A stretch of 64,000 bases of DNA, taken from NCBI GenBank assembly GCA_958296235.1, contig OY282457.1:2661338-2725337 (forward strand), given 5' to 3'. This DNA comes from an uncultured Candidatus Binatia bacterium (GTDB lineage: Bacteria > Desulfobacterota > Binatia > Bin18). The first letter of the stretch is position 1. Every line of letters starts with the position of its first letter. Made by a program: the position numbers and the translations under genes. Shown here one piece after another: positions 8,621 to 17,060 of this stretch. The notes beneath the pieces are model-generated. The model saw only the letters and a program-made list of their open reading frames with translations, searched no databases and had not been told where the DNA came from.

Positions 8621-9466
8621 TTATACATCCTGCGCTTCGGGTGGAAGGGACGGTGGCTGTTTACGGCGCTCGGTCCGCTGGACGCCGGGCACCAGCCTGG
8701 ACACGGTTGTTGCGCCCTGCCAGTCACCCCGAACATCTGCGGCAATAACGGTGACCCGGACCATTTCACTCAAACCTTGGGGATTCGGGAGGAGATGCGC
8801 CTCCAATCGTCCGTCCTCGGGCAGCCGGGCCTCGACATCCGGCGGGGGGAGCGCGCCGGGGTCTTCGGGATAGTTGCCAATGGCCACGTGATACTCGGTC
8901 TGGGGCTGCTGTTGCACGACGACGGACACCGGATAGTCCAGGCCGGTCGGCAACCGGTCCGGCACCGCAAGCGTCACATTCGGCGCCTCCTCACCAAACC
9001 GCCCCTCTCGGTAGGTGGCCAGGCGCTTGTCGGTGTAGATCTGCCACTGCTGTGCGTCCTTCCGCAAGAGATGAGACAGAACGTCGGTAATGACCACCTC
9101 GCCCGCGCCGATATTGCGGAAACGGTCAGTATAGCGCAGGCGCATAGAGGTCGTGATGGCGGCGCGTGTGTCGTCCACCTCTGTCACCTCGACCTTATCC
9201 ACGCGCAGCGCCACCTTGCTTTCCCGTAGCCGTGTCAGCACCTCCCCTACGCCACGCTTTGACCGGCCGGTGCCGCTGATGAAATCATCCGCATAGACGG
9301 CAAGCACCTGCTCCGGGTCAAACGCTTCCAACCCGCGGGCGAGTCGCCCAAGAGTCTGTCGCAGCTCAGGTGGAACCGCCGGGTCAGTGGAACCGTGCCG
9401 GCGTTCGCAGGCACTACCCACGCACAGGGCCAGCAGCACTGCGGGGGCGAGACGCAACGCGTTCAT
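8621..9466 (-). CDS. predicted lipoprotein with NTF2-like region
   Basis: 281 residues from the Met at 9466, chosen because it opens a classic lipoprotein signal: APAVLLALCVGSAC with Cys20 as the lipidated residue. The mature part begins with a helix and the NTF2/SnoaL-like stretch EQVLAVYADDFISGTGRSKRGVGEVL (broken here at the Gly turn only for description), followed by a beta-rich C-terminal domain with no clear match. It is probably membrane-anchored and extracytoplasmic. It lies just downstream of the anti-sigma/methyltransferase gene, on the same strand. Confidence 0.65.
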   Translation of the reverse strand: MNALRLAPAVLLALCVGSACERRHGSTDPAVPPELRQTLGRLARGLEAFDPEQVLAVYADDFISGTGRSKRGVGEVLTRLRESKVALRVDKVEVTEVDDTRAAITTSMRLRYTDRFRNIGAGEVVITDVLSHLLRKDAQQWQIYTDKRLATYREGRFGEEAPNVTLAVPDRLPTGLDYPVSVVVQQQPQTEYHVAIGNYPEDPGALPPPDVEARLPEDGRLEAHLLPNPQGLSEMVRVTVIAADVRGDWQGATTVSRLVPGVQRTERRKQPPSLPPEAQDV

Positions 9467-9537
9467 ATGTGAGGCTGTACAGAAAAGTATGTCGCTCGAC
9501 AAGCCTGGAACGACGCCGGCCCATAAAGCGGCACCCA

Positions 9538-10548
9538 TCAAAACAGGCCGGGCTCCGTCTCCATGTAGAAGGGGCCGCGGTCTGGGCGGCAGACGCCACA
9601 GGGGGCATAACCAATCTCTTCCGCTCGGGTCCGTGAGGCAATGAACAGCCGATTCCCCGCCCGGATTCCCTGTGAAGCCTCACAGCCTGGTCGGCAAAAT
9701 GTCCGCTCCGCTTGCCGACCGACATAGAGTCGATCCTGGGCAATGGCAAAGCCGGAGCGGGATGGAACCGTTGGGATGCCCTCAACCGCCAGAATATCCC
9801 GCTTGAGCGCGATTTTATTGCCGGCATAACCGGTCAGGCTGCCCGTAGTGCCAACAATGCGGTGACAGGGAATCCGAATCGGCAGCGGATTGTAACGCAG
9901 GGCTTGCGCCACCGCCCGGACGGCTGTGGGCCGCCCGATTCTTTCGGCCAGACCCAAATAGGTCGTCAGGCTGCCATAGGGAACCTCACGCGCCGCCTGT
10001 AAGACCTGCCGCTGAAAATCGCTGCGCATGAGGCCGTCATCGATCACCCAATCCAGGGCGTGGCGCGAGCCGTTTAAGTACGCTTCGAGTTTCCGGGTCA
10101 GAGCAGTATGGCCCTCATTTCCTTCAGCCTGCTCAAAGGAAAACTGAGCAAATTTTTCTCCGAGTCTCTCTGCTCCGCTTTCGGGATCGTCGGGAGAAAC
10201 GAATGCAACCAAAGCCACGCCCTTATCCGTTGTGCCGATCCGCAGTGGACCCAGCGGAGAATGCCAGAGACTCAGGACGAGGCGCGGACGAGTATCCCGA
10301 GTCAACTGGGCCAACTGTGTATTGAGCGCGCGTCGAGCCGCGGCGAGTCCGGCCTCTGAGGCGGGCAGAGAGCCAAGCTGAAAGCGGACCTGTGTATACT
10401 GTTCCAGGCGCTGAGCGCAGGCAGGACAGACGGTCAGGTGGCTGCGGACGGCCTGCTGTATCCCCTGTGGATTTTCTCCGAGCGCTTCGGCAATAAGGTC
10501 GTCTTCGGCAAATCCACACGAGCGCGTGTTACGCTTCCGGGTTGGCAT
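9538..10548 (-). CDS. anti-sigma-like zinc finger fused to MGMT and Ada-type zinc domain
   Basis: 336 residues with three parts. (1) Residues 1-60: zinc-binding anti-sigma pattern, His37-x3-Cys41-x2-Cys44 in SHLTVCPACAQRL. (2) Residues 88-260: O6-methylguanine-DNA methyltransferase, with MRSDFQRQVLQAAREVPYG and the active site IPCHRIVG at Cys228. (3) Residues 265-325: Ada N-terminal methyl-phosphotriester domain, with zinc cysteines 285, 289 (FCRPGC) and 317, 320 (GYAPCGVCRPD). In E. coli Ada the zinc domain comes first, so the order is permuted and the AraC helix-turn-helix is missing. Its start overlaps the end of the ECF sigma gene by 20 bases, implying translational coupling. Inference: it restrains that sigma factor and releases it when alkylated. 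Confidence 0.85.
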   Translation of the reverse strand: MPTRKRNTRSCGFAEDDLIAEALGENPQGIQQAVRSHLTVCPACAQRLEQYTQVRFQLGSLPASEAGLAAARRALNTQLAQLTRDTRPRLVLSLWHSPLGPLRIGTTDKGVALVAFVSPDDPESGAERLGEKFAQFSFEQAEGNEGHTALTRKLEAYLNGSRHALDWVIDDGLMRSDFQRQVLQAAREVPYGSLTTYLGLAERIGRPTAVRAVAQALRYNPLPIRIPCHRIVGTTGSLTGYAGNKIALKRDILAVEGIPTVPSRSGFAIAQDRLYVGRQAERTFCRPGCEASQGIRAGNRLFIASRTRAEEIGYAPCGVCRPDRGPFYMETEPGLF

Positions 10549-11110
10549 GACATCTCCTTTCTTCTCCTGTCGTAACCCGTTGCCAGTCCGCCCGCAGCTT
10601 CTTCAGAGCTTGATACACATGGGCCCGGGCGCTGTCTTCGGAGCAGTCCAGGTTTTCGGCAATCTCCCGATAGGCGCGTCCTTCAAGCTGCCGCTGTATT
10701 AATGCCGTGCGCTGTCGGAAAGGTAAGGCCCCAAGCGCATTCAGGAGGATATGGGCGGTCTCCTGCGAGTGAAACGTCTGTTCTGGCGTTGTGGGCTGCA
10801 CTCCTGGAGCAGGGAGGGGCGTATCCGCGACAAAGACTTTTCTATAACGCTGCTGGCCGCGGATGTAGTTTTTTACGAGATTTGTTGCAATCCGAAAGAG
10901 CCAGGCCCGGTGGTTGGCGTCGGCCGGCAGGTCGGCATAGGCGCGATAGGCTCGGAGGAAGGTCTCCTGAAACAACTCCTGCGCGTCGTCGTCCTTGCCC
11001 GTACAGCGGACGAGATAGCGATAGATGGAGCGCTGGTGGAGATCGACGATCGCCCCAAACGCGCGCGCCGTGTTGCCGGGTTGTTCTGGAGGTGCCGCCA
11101 TTCCAATCAC
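10529..11110 (-). CDS. ECF-type RNA polymerase sigma factor
   Basis: 193 residues. Region 2 is DDAQELFQETFLRAYRAY with the -10-recognition helix following (ANHRAWLFRIATNLVKNY); region 4 is ALPFRQRTALIQRQ, then AYREIAENLDCSEDSARAHVYQALKKLR. Regions 1 and 3 are absent, as in ECF (group IV) sigma factors. Met4 is an alternative start. It overlaps the downstream anti-sigma/methyltransferase fusion, the usual arrangement of sigma and anti-sigma partners. It probably directs its own operon, which may include the lipoprotein, SnoaL and ATL genes. Confidence 0.92.
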   Translation of the reverse strand: MIGMAAPPEQPGNTARAFGAIVDLHQRSIYRYLVRCTGKDDDAQELFQETFLRAYRAYADLPADANHRAWLFRIATNLVKNYIRGQQRYRKVFVADTPLPAPGVQPTTPEQTFHSQETAHILLNALGALPFRQRTALIQRQLEGRAYREIAENLDCSEDSARAHVYQALKKLRADWQRVTTGEERRCHANPEA

Positions 11111-11361
11111 GTAGAGCAGGCTTGCTCTAACACTCGCGCGCCTGAAGAAGTCATCCCCAGACCCCTACTGGCAGGGGAGCGAGAATCCCGAGAAAGCAGG
11201 TCAATGAAAACCACACAATGAGTAATGAGCGATAGACAGACATAAAACACACCCTCCGTTTCGTGTATTGTTCTTCCGTTCTTTATATAAGACACCGGAG
11301 GGCGCTCTGTGTGAAAAGAATTATTGCCTGACCGCGGTCCGGTCCGTATAGTCCGGGTGTT

Positions 11362-12090
11362 ATGCAGCGCATTGTGACACCGCTCGTTGCCCTCCTGGTT
11401 CTGGGCGCGCTGGCGCGCGTCCTGACGGCGCCGTCTCCCCCTGGGCGGGCAAATTTTTTCCCGCTGGCTCTGCATAATACCTGGACGCATGAAGTAAAAT
11501 TCTCCGGGGGAGACTATCACTACCATATGACGGAAACCGTGATTCGCGATGATTTTCCGCTGCTTGACGGCGTGTCCTATATTGTTGCCGAGGAGTATGA
11601 ACCGTTAACCGACAGAGCGCCTGAGGCGAAAAGCACAGTCGCCTACCTGCGTAAAGACGGTTTTCTCCTGCGTTACCCCTGGCTTGATTCCGAGCAGGAT
11701 AAAGTCTGGGATACAAATCTTGGCGAAGGAATCGAGCGAATCCTGCCCAGCCCCTATACCGGAGAGCGGAGTTGGGACGCCGGGCTCCAGACCAAGGCCT
11801 GGCCGCTTGAGGGCGGTCAGGAGGTGACGGCCTCGGCCCACGCGCGGATCGACCCGGTCGCGGTTCGGGTTCCGGCCGGAACGTTCCGCAACTGTCTGCG
11901 CGTCGAAACCAGGACAACCAGCAGGGTCGCCGACCCCAGACGCAAGACTACCGAATTCCACCTCTACTACACCGAGTGGTACGCCCGGGGGGTGGGCCTG
12001 GTCAAAGCCATCAGCAGCGAGGGCGCGGGCACGCCGGTCAAGAGCGTGACCGAGCTGGTATCATACCGGATTCACCCGCCGTTGGATTAA
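11362..12090 (+). CDS. exported protein of unknown function
   Basis: 242 residues. The N-terminus is a signal-like hydrophobic stretch (TPLVALLVLGALARVL). The rest is beta-rich, with FFPLALHNTWTHEV, VPAGTFRNCLRVET and a late YYTEWYARGVGLVK. This last motif is typical of periplasmic proteins of the DUF3108-like type, in which a Trp-Tyr-x-Pro-Gly-x-Gly strand occurs; the link is weak. It is divergent from the ECF sigma gene, with 251 bases between, so it could belong to the same regulon. Confidence 0.6.
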   Translation: MQRIVTPLVALLVLGALARVLTAPSPPGRANFFPLALHNTWTHEVKFSGGDYHYHMTETVIRDDFPLLDGVSYIVAEEYEPLTDRAPEAKSTVAYLRKDGFLLRYPWLDSEQDKVWDTNLGEGIERILPSPYTGERSWDAGLQTKAWPLEGGQEVTASAHARIDPVAVRVPAGTFRNCLRVETRTTSRVADPRRKTTEFHLYYTEWYARGVGLVKAISSEGAGTPVKSVTELVSYRIHPPLD

Positions 12091-12112
12091 CGTCGGTCGC
12101 AGACCGGAAAAC

Positions 12113-12140
12113 TTGACAAGCTTCGCTCTCACGCTAAGCT
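12113..12140 (+). promoter_or_regulatory. putative sigma-70-type promoter
   Basis: A consensus TTGACA at 12113-12118, a 16-base spacer and a weak TAAGCT at 12135-12140. It lies 45 bases before the small membrane protein gene at 12186. Confidence 0.4.
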
Positions 12141-12185
12141 TGCCTTCTGAATGCCTATGGAAGAGGTGTGAGAAAGGGAGACCAG

Positions 12186-12512
12186 ATGCGTGCCGCAGGA
12201 GAGATAATTCTCCTCCAGGAGGGGAAAAGGAGAGGGCCGGAAAGGAATTATACGGCCTGGTTCAAAGTCGGACTTCTGCTTCTCACGTCTTTGGGGGTTG
12301 TCTGGTCTGTCTGGTACGGCCTCGAGGCTACCTACACCCACCGGTTCGACCAACTGGATGCGCGCATTGACCGGCTCGACGCCCGACTCACACGCATGGA
12401 GACGATACTGACCGAAAACATTATTGGTTTTCCTCGGGAAGGGACTCCTCCGGGAGACTCCCCTAAGCGTCCCGTGTCCGTCCCTCCTGCTGACCACATC
12501 CCGCCGCCATAA
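12186..12512 (+). CDS. small membrane protein with coiled coil
   Basis: 108 residues from ATG 12186 (AAAGGGAG upstream); a GTG at 12168 is an alternative. One hydrophobic span (FKVGLLLLTSLGVVWSVWYG) is followed by a heptad repeat FDQLDARIDRLDARLTRMET that looks like a parallel coiled coil, then a Pro-rich tail. No family recognised. The plan resembles the 84-residue protein at 1790-2044. Confidence 0.6.
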   Translation: MRAAGEIILLQEGKRRGPERNYTAWFKVGLLLLTSLGVVWSVWYGLEATYTHRFDQLDARIDRLDARLTRMETILTENIIGFPREGTPPGDSPKRPVSVPPADHIPPP

Positions 12513-12687
12513 ATAACGCGCCCACTCTCCGGTCCGACTCCCCCCTCATGGGCTGGGGCTGAACCGAAAAAACCCGGCTCTTGTTGGAACAAAGGCCGAG
12601 ACGGGGGCGTCTCCCAATCCCAGGGAATGCCCCCTTTCGCTTGACTTCCCACTCCGGTTTGCTAGGCAGCAGGGAGAGGGGGACAGG

Positions 12688-13563
12688 ATGTATCCCAAAG
12701 CCATTGAGAACTATTTTGCGCCGACTGATGTGGCCGAGGTGCTGACGCTCCTCCAGCAACATGGAGAGCAGGCAAAACTCCTGGCCGGTGGCCAGAGTCT
12801 GATGCCGCTGATGAAACTGCGGCTGGCCGAGCCGCAGACCATTATCGATCTGAACCAGGTTGCGGCGCTCGACGACATCCGTGAGGAGAACGGGCGCCTC
12901 CACATTGGCGCGCTCGCCCGTCATGCCGATGTGGCTGCCCACCCGCTCATTCTGCACTCCTATCCGCTCCTGGCGGCCGCCGCTCGGAATATCGGCGATC
13001 CGCAAATCCGCAACCGGGGGACAATTGCCGGCAGTCTCGTCCATGCCGACCCTTCGGCCGATTATCCGCCGGCAGTCATGGCTTTGGACGGCCAGCTGGT
13101 CGTGGCCAGGGCGGATGGCGGTACGCGGACAGTCTGGCTTGATGATTTTCTGGCCGGCCCGTTGATGAGTGATATTGGCGAGGATGAATTGGTCACGCGG
13201 ATTGAAATTCCAGTTCCGCCCGCGCACTCCGGCGGCGCCTACGCCAAGCGCAGCCAGGTCGCCGGCGACTTTGCCATTATCAGCGTGGCCGCCCATATCG
13301 CCTTAGACCCGAGCGGAGTGTGCCAGCAGGCACGTATCGTTGTTGGCGGCGTGATGCCCAAGCCGGGCCGGGCCGAGCAGGCCGCCAGTCTGCTGCAAGG
13401 AAAAACCCTTGACGCGACGCTCCTGGCCCAGGCCGGAGAAGCCGCGGCCGAGGAAGTGGAAACCGAGGATGATGTCAGAGCCTCGGCAGCCTATCGCCGC
13501 CAGCTTATTCGAGTCACGGTGCCAGAGGTGGTGCGTCAGGCCGGGGTCCGAGCGGGGGAGTAA
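12688..13563 (+). CDS. xanthine dehydrogenase family, FAD-binding medium subunit
   Basis: 291 residues. LLAGGQSLMPLMKLRLAEP is the FAD-binding loop and NIGDPQIRNRGTIAGSLVHADPSADYP the second flavin signature of CoxM/NicDH-type subunits. It passes electrons between the iron-sulfur subunit and FAD. It is the first gene of a three-gene set (medium, small, large). The stop TAA lies in the left arm of a dispersed palindrome. The RBS is AGGGAGAGGGG region before ATG. Confidence 0.92.
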   Translation: MYPKAIENYFAPTDVAEVLTLLQQHGEQAKLLAGGQSLMPLMKLRLAEPQTIIDLNQVAALDDIREENGRLHIGALARHADVAAHPLILHSYPLLAAAARNIGDPQIRNRGTIAGSLVHADPSADYPPAVMALDGQLVVARADGGTRTVWLDDFLAGPLMSDIGEDELVTRIEIPVPPAHSGGAYAKRSQVAGDFAIISVAAHIALDPSGVCQQARIVVGGVMPKPGRAEQAASLLQGKTLDATLLAQAGEAAAEEVETEDDVRASAAYRRQLIRVTVPEVVRQAGVRAGE

Positions 13564-13607
13564 ACGCCCCCTCAAAATAGGTAAAGCTGTTGGCGTGTTT
13601 ACTCTGT
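13557..13607. repeat. dispersed palindromic element, copy 2
   Basis: Left arm GGAGTAAACGCCCCC, right arm GTTGGCGTGTTTACTCTG. The TAA in the left arm is the stop codon of the FAD-subunit gene. It occupies most of the gap before the iron-sulfur subunit gene. Confidence 0.7.
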
Positions 13608-13621
13608 GAGGAGAGGTCGGC

Positions 13622-14128
13622 ATGAAACGGAGCATAGGCATAACGATTAACGGCGAAGTCTACGAGGAGACGGTTGACCAGCGCCTCTTGCTGGTTGACT
13701 TCATTCGCGAGGTAGCGGGACTGACGGGAACGCATGTCGGCTGCTCGGTCGAAGGGCGTTGCGGGGCGTGTACGGTGATTCTGAAGGGCAAGGCCGTCAA
13801 GGCGTGTCTGCTGTTGGCGGTTCAGGCGGACGGAGCCAGCGTGCTGACCATTGAGGGCCTGGCGAGAGATGACGCGCTCCATCCCATTCAAGCCGGCTTC
13901 TGGGAAAAGCACGGTTTGCAGTGCGGGTTTTGTACGCCCGGCTTGCTGATGACCTTGTACGAGTTTCTTCAGAACCCCAAGCATTCGGACGAAGAAATCC
14001 GTACCGCCATGTCGGGGGTCATCTGCCGCTGTACCGGCTATGTCCATATCGTCGAGGCGGTCAAGCACGCCATCGCCACAGTCGAGGCGCTGTCGCCACA
14101 AGAGCGCAAAGAATGGTTTCCGGCGTAA
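13622..14128 (+). CDS. xanthine dehydrogenase family, 2Fe-2S small subunit
   Basis: 168 residues. The N-terminal plant-ferredoxin-like cluster is GCSVEGRCGACTVILKGKAVKAC (four Cys, split by the loop) and the C-terminal cluster is QCGFCTPGLLM with ICRCTGY. Both [2Fe-2S] sites of the CoxS type are intact. It relays electrons from the molybdenum site of the large subunit to FAD. It lies between the FAD and molybdenum subunit genes; its stop also falls in a palindromic element. Confidence 0.93.
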   Translation: MKRSIGITINGEVYEETVDQRLLLVDFIREVAGLTGTHVGCSVEGRCGACTVILKGKAVKACLLLAVQADGASVLTIEGLARDDALHPIQAGFWEKHGLQCGFCTPGLLMTLYEFLQNPKHSDEEIRTAMSGVICRCTGYVHIVEAVKHAIATVEALSPQERKEWFPA

Positions 14129-14167
14129 ACCTGCCCTCCAGCACAGAGATGATGGGCGGGTTTATTC
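14122..14167. repeat. dispersed palindromic element, copy 3
   Basis: Left arm GGCGTAAACCTGCCC, right arm GGGCGGGTTTATTC. The left-arm TAA ends the iron-sulfur subunit gene. Confidence 0.65.
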
Positions 14168-14218
14168 ATTCCGGTGTCGCGTACATTTCCGGTAGACAGA
14201 CAACAGAGGGAGCGCATC

Positions 14219-16585
14219 ATGGCTAGCGCCAATGCCTGGGTCGGACAGTCCATTAAACGCAAAGAAGATCGCCGGCTCTTAGTTGGGGACGGGCAATACC
14301 TGCCCGATATCGTTCTGCCACGGATGGTCGTTATGGGCCTTGTGCGCAGCATCTACGCCCACGCAAAAATTACGGCCATCGACACTACCCAGGCGACTGC
14401 CCTGCCCGGTGTGCGAACCGCGCTCACCGGCGCGGACGTCAAACACCTGGGGCCGGTGCTGTCGGACATGAGTACGCCGAATCTGCCCGGCGAGACCAAA
14501 CGGCCGCTCTTCTGGCCGTTGTCGATTGACGAGGTGAAATACGTCGGCGACCCGCTGGCGGTGGTGGTCGCCCGCGATAAATATACCCTCGAAGACGCGC
14601 TTGAGCTGGTCGACGTCGAGTATGATCCGCTCGATATCGTGCTTGACCCCGAGCGCGCCCTCCAGCCTGACGCGCCGCGTCTCTATCCCGACTGGGGCGA
14701 CAATGTGCTCTACCATCAGCATATTCCCGCCGGCGACCCCGATGCGGCCTTTGCCCAGGCGGACCTGGTCGTCAAGGAACGCTTTCGGTGCCACCGCACC
14801 GGCGGCCAGCCCATGGAGACGCGGGGCTGCCTGGCCATGTATAACCCCGGCGAGGGGCTGACGCTGTGGCTGACCACCCAGCGCCCCCACATCAAACGCC
14901 ACCTGCTGGCCGAATACCTTAACCTGCCCCACAGCCAGATGCGGGTGATTATGCCTAAAGACATGGGCGGCGCGTTTGGGACCAAGGCGCCGCTCTATCG
15001 GGAAGAACTCCTGGCCTGTCATTTGGCCATGAAACTGCGTCGTCCGGTGAAATGGGTCGAGAACCGTCAGGAAAGTTTGATGAATGTGGGGCAGGGCCGG
15101 GATCAGATTCATGAGCTGGAACTGGCCGTGAAGAAGGACGGCACCATTCTGGGCTTGCGGGATCGGATTCTGGCCGACTGCGGCGACGCCCGGACTGCTA
15201 TTTACGTCGGTTTTGCCATGCCCTTTCTGGGTGCGATGTATCTCATCAACGGCTACGACATTCCCAACGTGGATATCGACCTCACCTGTGTAGTGACCAA
15301 TAAAGCCTGTCTTACGCCAAGCCGGGCGTTCGGTTCGTTTGCGGGACGCTTCGCGCTCGACCGGGCGGTTGAACTGGCGGCCCGCGCCCTGGAGATGGAC
15401 CCGGTTGAGATTCGTCTCAAAAACGCCATCAAGACCTTCCCACACGTCTCAGCGGTGGGCGTCCACGTGGACTCGGGCGACTTTCCCGGCTCGTTTGCCA
15501 AGACGTGCGCTGCGCTGGATTACGACAATTTTCGCAAAGAACAGTCCGAGGCGTGGCAAAACGGACGCTATCTTGGCGTCGGCTTCAGCATGGGGGTGGA
15601 AATTTCCGGGGTGCCCTCGGAGGTGCTGGTTCCCATGGAACGCCAGCCCGGCTTTGGCGTGGCAACGGTTCAGTTCGACGCGCACGGCAAAGTCCAGGTG
15701 GCCGAGGGCGACTCGCCGCACGGCCAGGGGCATGAGACGACGATCGCTCAGGTCGTCGCCGGCGAACTCGGCCTGTCACCCGAGGATATTTACGTCACCT
15801 ATGGCGATACCCATTCCGGCCCCTTTGCCGCGGGCACCATAGGCTCCCGCGGTGCCTCCTATACGCTCAGCGCTGCGGTGCTGGCCGCGCGCGCCCTGCG
15901 GCCCAAGATGGCCAATATCGCCGCCCACCTGCTGCATATCGAGGCTGGCGAGGACGATTTCGTCTTCCGTGACGGACACGCCATTTTGACCAGAGACGAA
16001 AGCCAGCGCGTGCCGATTGCCAGGATTGCCGAGGTGGCGCTGCTCTCTCCAACCGAACTGCCGCCCGGCATGGAGGCCGGCCTCGAACACACCTCCCATT
16101 TTGAAGCCGAGACCGCCGGTATGCATAGCTGTAACGTCCACGCGGCCCAGGTCGAAGTATTTCCCGACACGGGTGAGTATAAAATCGTACGCTATGTTGC
16201 GGTGGATGACGCTGGGCAGCCGATTAATCCTATGGTGGTTCGGGGCCAAATCCACGGTGGGGTGGCTATGGGGATAGGCAATGCGTGTATGGAAGAGTTC
16301 ATCTACGACGAAAACGGCCAGCAACTCACCACCACGCTGTTGGATTACCACATCCCCTCCTCCCTTGATCTTCCGCATATCGAAACCATCGAACACAACG
16401 TTCCCTCGCCGCACACCCCGCTAGGTTCAAAGGGAAAGGGCGAGGGCACGCCCGGTATGGTGCCGGCCGCGGTGGCGAATGCGCTTGAGGACGCCTTGCA
16501 ACCCTTGGGCGTCAAAATCACGGAACTGCCGCTTACGCCAGAGCGAATTTGGAAGCTGATTCAGGCGGCGAAAGAAAAAGAATAG
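14219..16585 (+). CDS. xanthine dehydrogenase family, molybdenum-binding large subunit
   Basis: 788 residues from ATG 14219, preceded by GAGGGAG; the open frame extends 15 codons further with no ribosome site. It begins with the family start VGQSIKRKEDRRLLVGDGQYLPD and carries MPKDMGGAFGTKAPLY (cofactor binding) and late ELPLTPERIWKLI. Where CO dehydrogenases have AYxCSFR and related enzymes AYRGAGR, this protein has SRAFGSFAGR, so CO is not the likely substrate. Glu near GKGEGTPG at the C-terminus is probably catalytic. It works with the two upstream subunits to hydroxylate an unknown heterocycle or aldehyde. Confidence 0.92.
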   Translation: MASANAWVGQSIKRKEDRRLLVGDGQYLPDIVLPRMVVMGLVRSIYAHAKITAIDTTQATALPGVRTALTGADVKHLGPVLSDMSTPNLPGETKRPLFWPLSIDEVKYVGDPLAVVVARDKYTLEDALELVDVEYDPLDIVLDPERALQPDAPRLYPDWGDNVLYHQHIPAGDPDAAFAQADLVVKERFRCHRTGGQPMETRGCLAMYNPGEGLTLWLTTQRPHIKRHLLAEYLNLPHSQMRVIMPKDMGGAFGTKAPLYREELLACHLAMKLRRPVKWVENRQESLMNVGQGRDQIHELELAVKKDGTILGLRDRILADCGDARTAIYVGFAMPFLGAMYLINGYDIPNVDIDLTCVVTNKACLTPSRAFGSFAGRFALDRAVELAARALEMDPVEIRLKNAIKTFPHVSAVGVHVDSGDFPGSFAKTCAALDYDNFRKEQSEAWQNGRYLGVGFSMGVEISGVPSEVLVPMERQPGFGVATVQFDAHGKVQVAEGDSPHGQGHETTIAQVVAGELGLSPEDIYVTYGDTHSGPFAAGTIGSRGASYTLSAAVLAARALRPKMANIAAHLLHIEAGEDDFVFRDGHAILTRDESQRVPIARIAEVALLSPTELPPGMEAGLEHTSHFEAETAGMHSCNVHAAQVEVFPDTGEYKIVRYVAVDDAGQPINPMVVRGQIHGGVAMGIGNACMEEFIYDENGQQLTTTLLDYHIPSSLDLPHIETIEHNVPSPHTPLGSKGKGEGTPGMVPAAVANALEDALQPLGVKITELPLTPERIWKLIQAAKEKE

Positions 16586-16617
16586 GGGGCGATAGGTTCG
16601 TTTTGGGAGGAAAGGAC

Positions 16618-16947
16618 TTACGCGGCGTCTTTTCGCTGCGCCTTGTCAAAGTCAACAATCACTCTTGCCGGGGGCAGGTCTGGAATATGCCGATGCTTGC
16701 CGTGAAAGGGAAAAAGAATCCGGTCAATCCCTCGGGCGATCTCTTGTGAAAAGAACGCTCGACCGCATACCTGACAGACCTCAGCCGGAATATCTTCAAG
16801 AATAACCTCGACAGGGCTGCCAGTACGTCGAAAAACTCGGGTTATTGCCTCAGGACGAAGCTGACCCGAACATCCTTTCAGGCAGCGCTTGAGCGTCGCG
16901 TTCTTCGCCTTCGTCTCTTCCAATTGGATTCCCATTCCTTCTCTCAC
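16618..16947 (-). CDS. YgiT-type zinc finger protein (MqsA N-terminal-like)
   Basis: 109 residues. CLKGC near residue 22 and VCQVCG near residue 57 form the two Cys pairs, with DIPAEVCQVCGRAFFSQEIARGIDRIL matching the YgiT pattern (here in two overlapping pieces: DIPAEVCQVCGRAFF and EIARGIDRIL). Such proteins are usually the antitoxin half of toxin-antitoxin pairs, but no toxin gene and no HTH domain are present, so it may be an orphan. Met4 is an alternative start. Confidence 0.6.
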   Translation of the reverse strand: MREGMGIQLEETKAKNATLKRCLKGCSGQLRPEAITRVFRRTGSPVEVILEDIPAEVCQVCGRAFFSQEIARGIDRILFPFHGKHRHIPDLPPARVIVDFDKAQRKDAA

Positions 16948-17060
16948 ATCGACCGAGTAACAAAGTTCTTTCTATCAAGGGCCGGCCCAGGCTCATAGGC
17001 TTCCCTCTTGTCTGGTCTAGCTGAGGTGGTATGGCAAGGGCACGGAAAGGAGGAATGGGT

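Noticed and set aside
14279-15445. 388-codon minus-strand open frame opposite the molybdenum subunit gene
   Set aside because: Antisense shadow of a well-supported gene in GC-rich DNA; no domain, no ribosome site. Similar long antisense frames at 29532-30737, 59058-60161 and 44659-45714 were dropped for the same reason.
16985-17060. Earlier SDR starts at 17031 and 17055
   Set aside because: The AAAGGAGG site is placed for the ATG at 17061, where the family homology begins.
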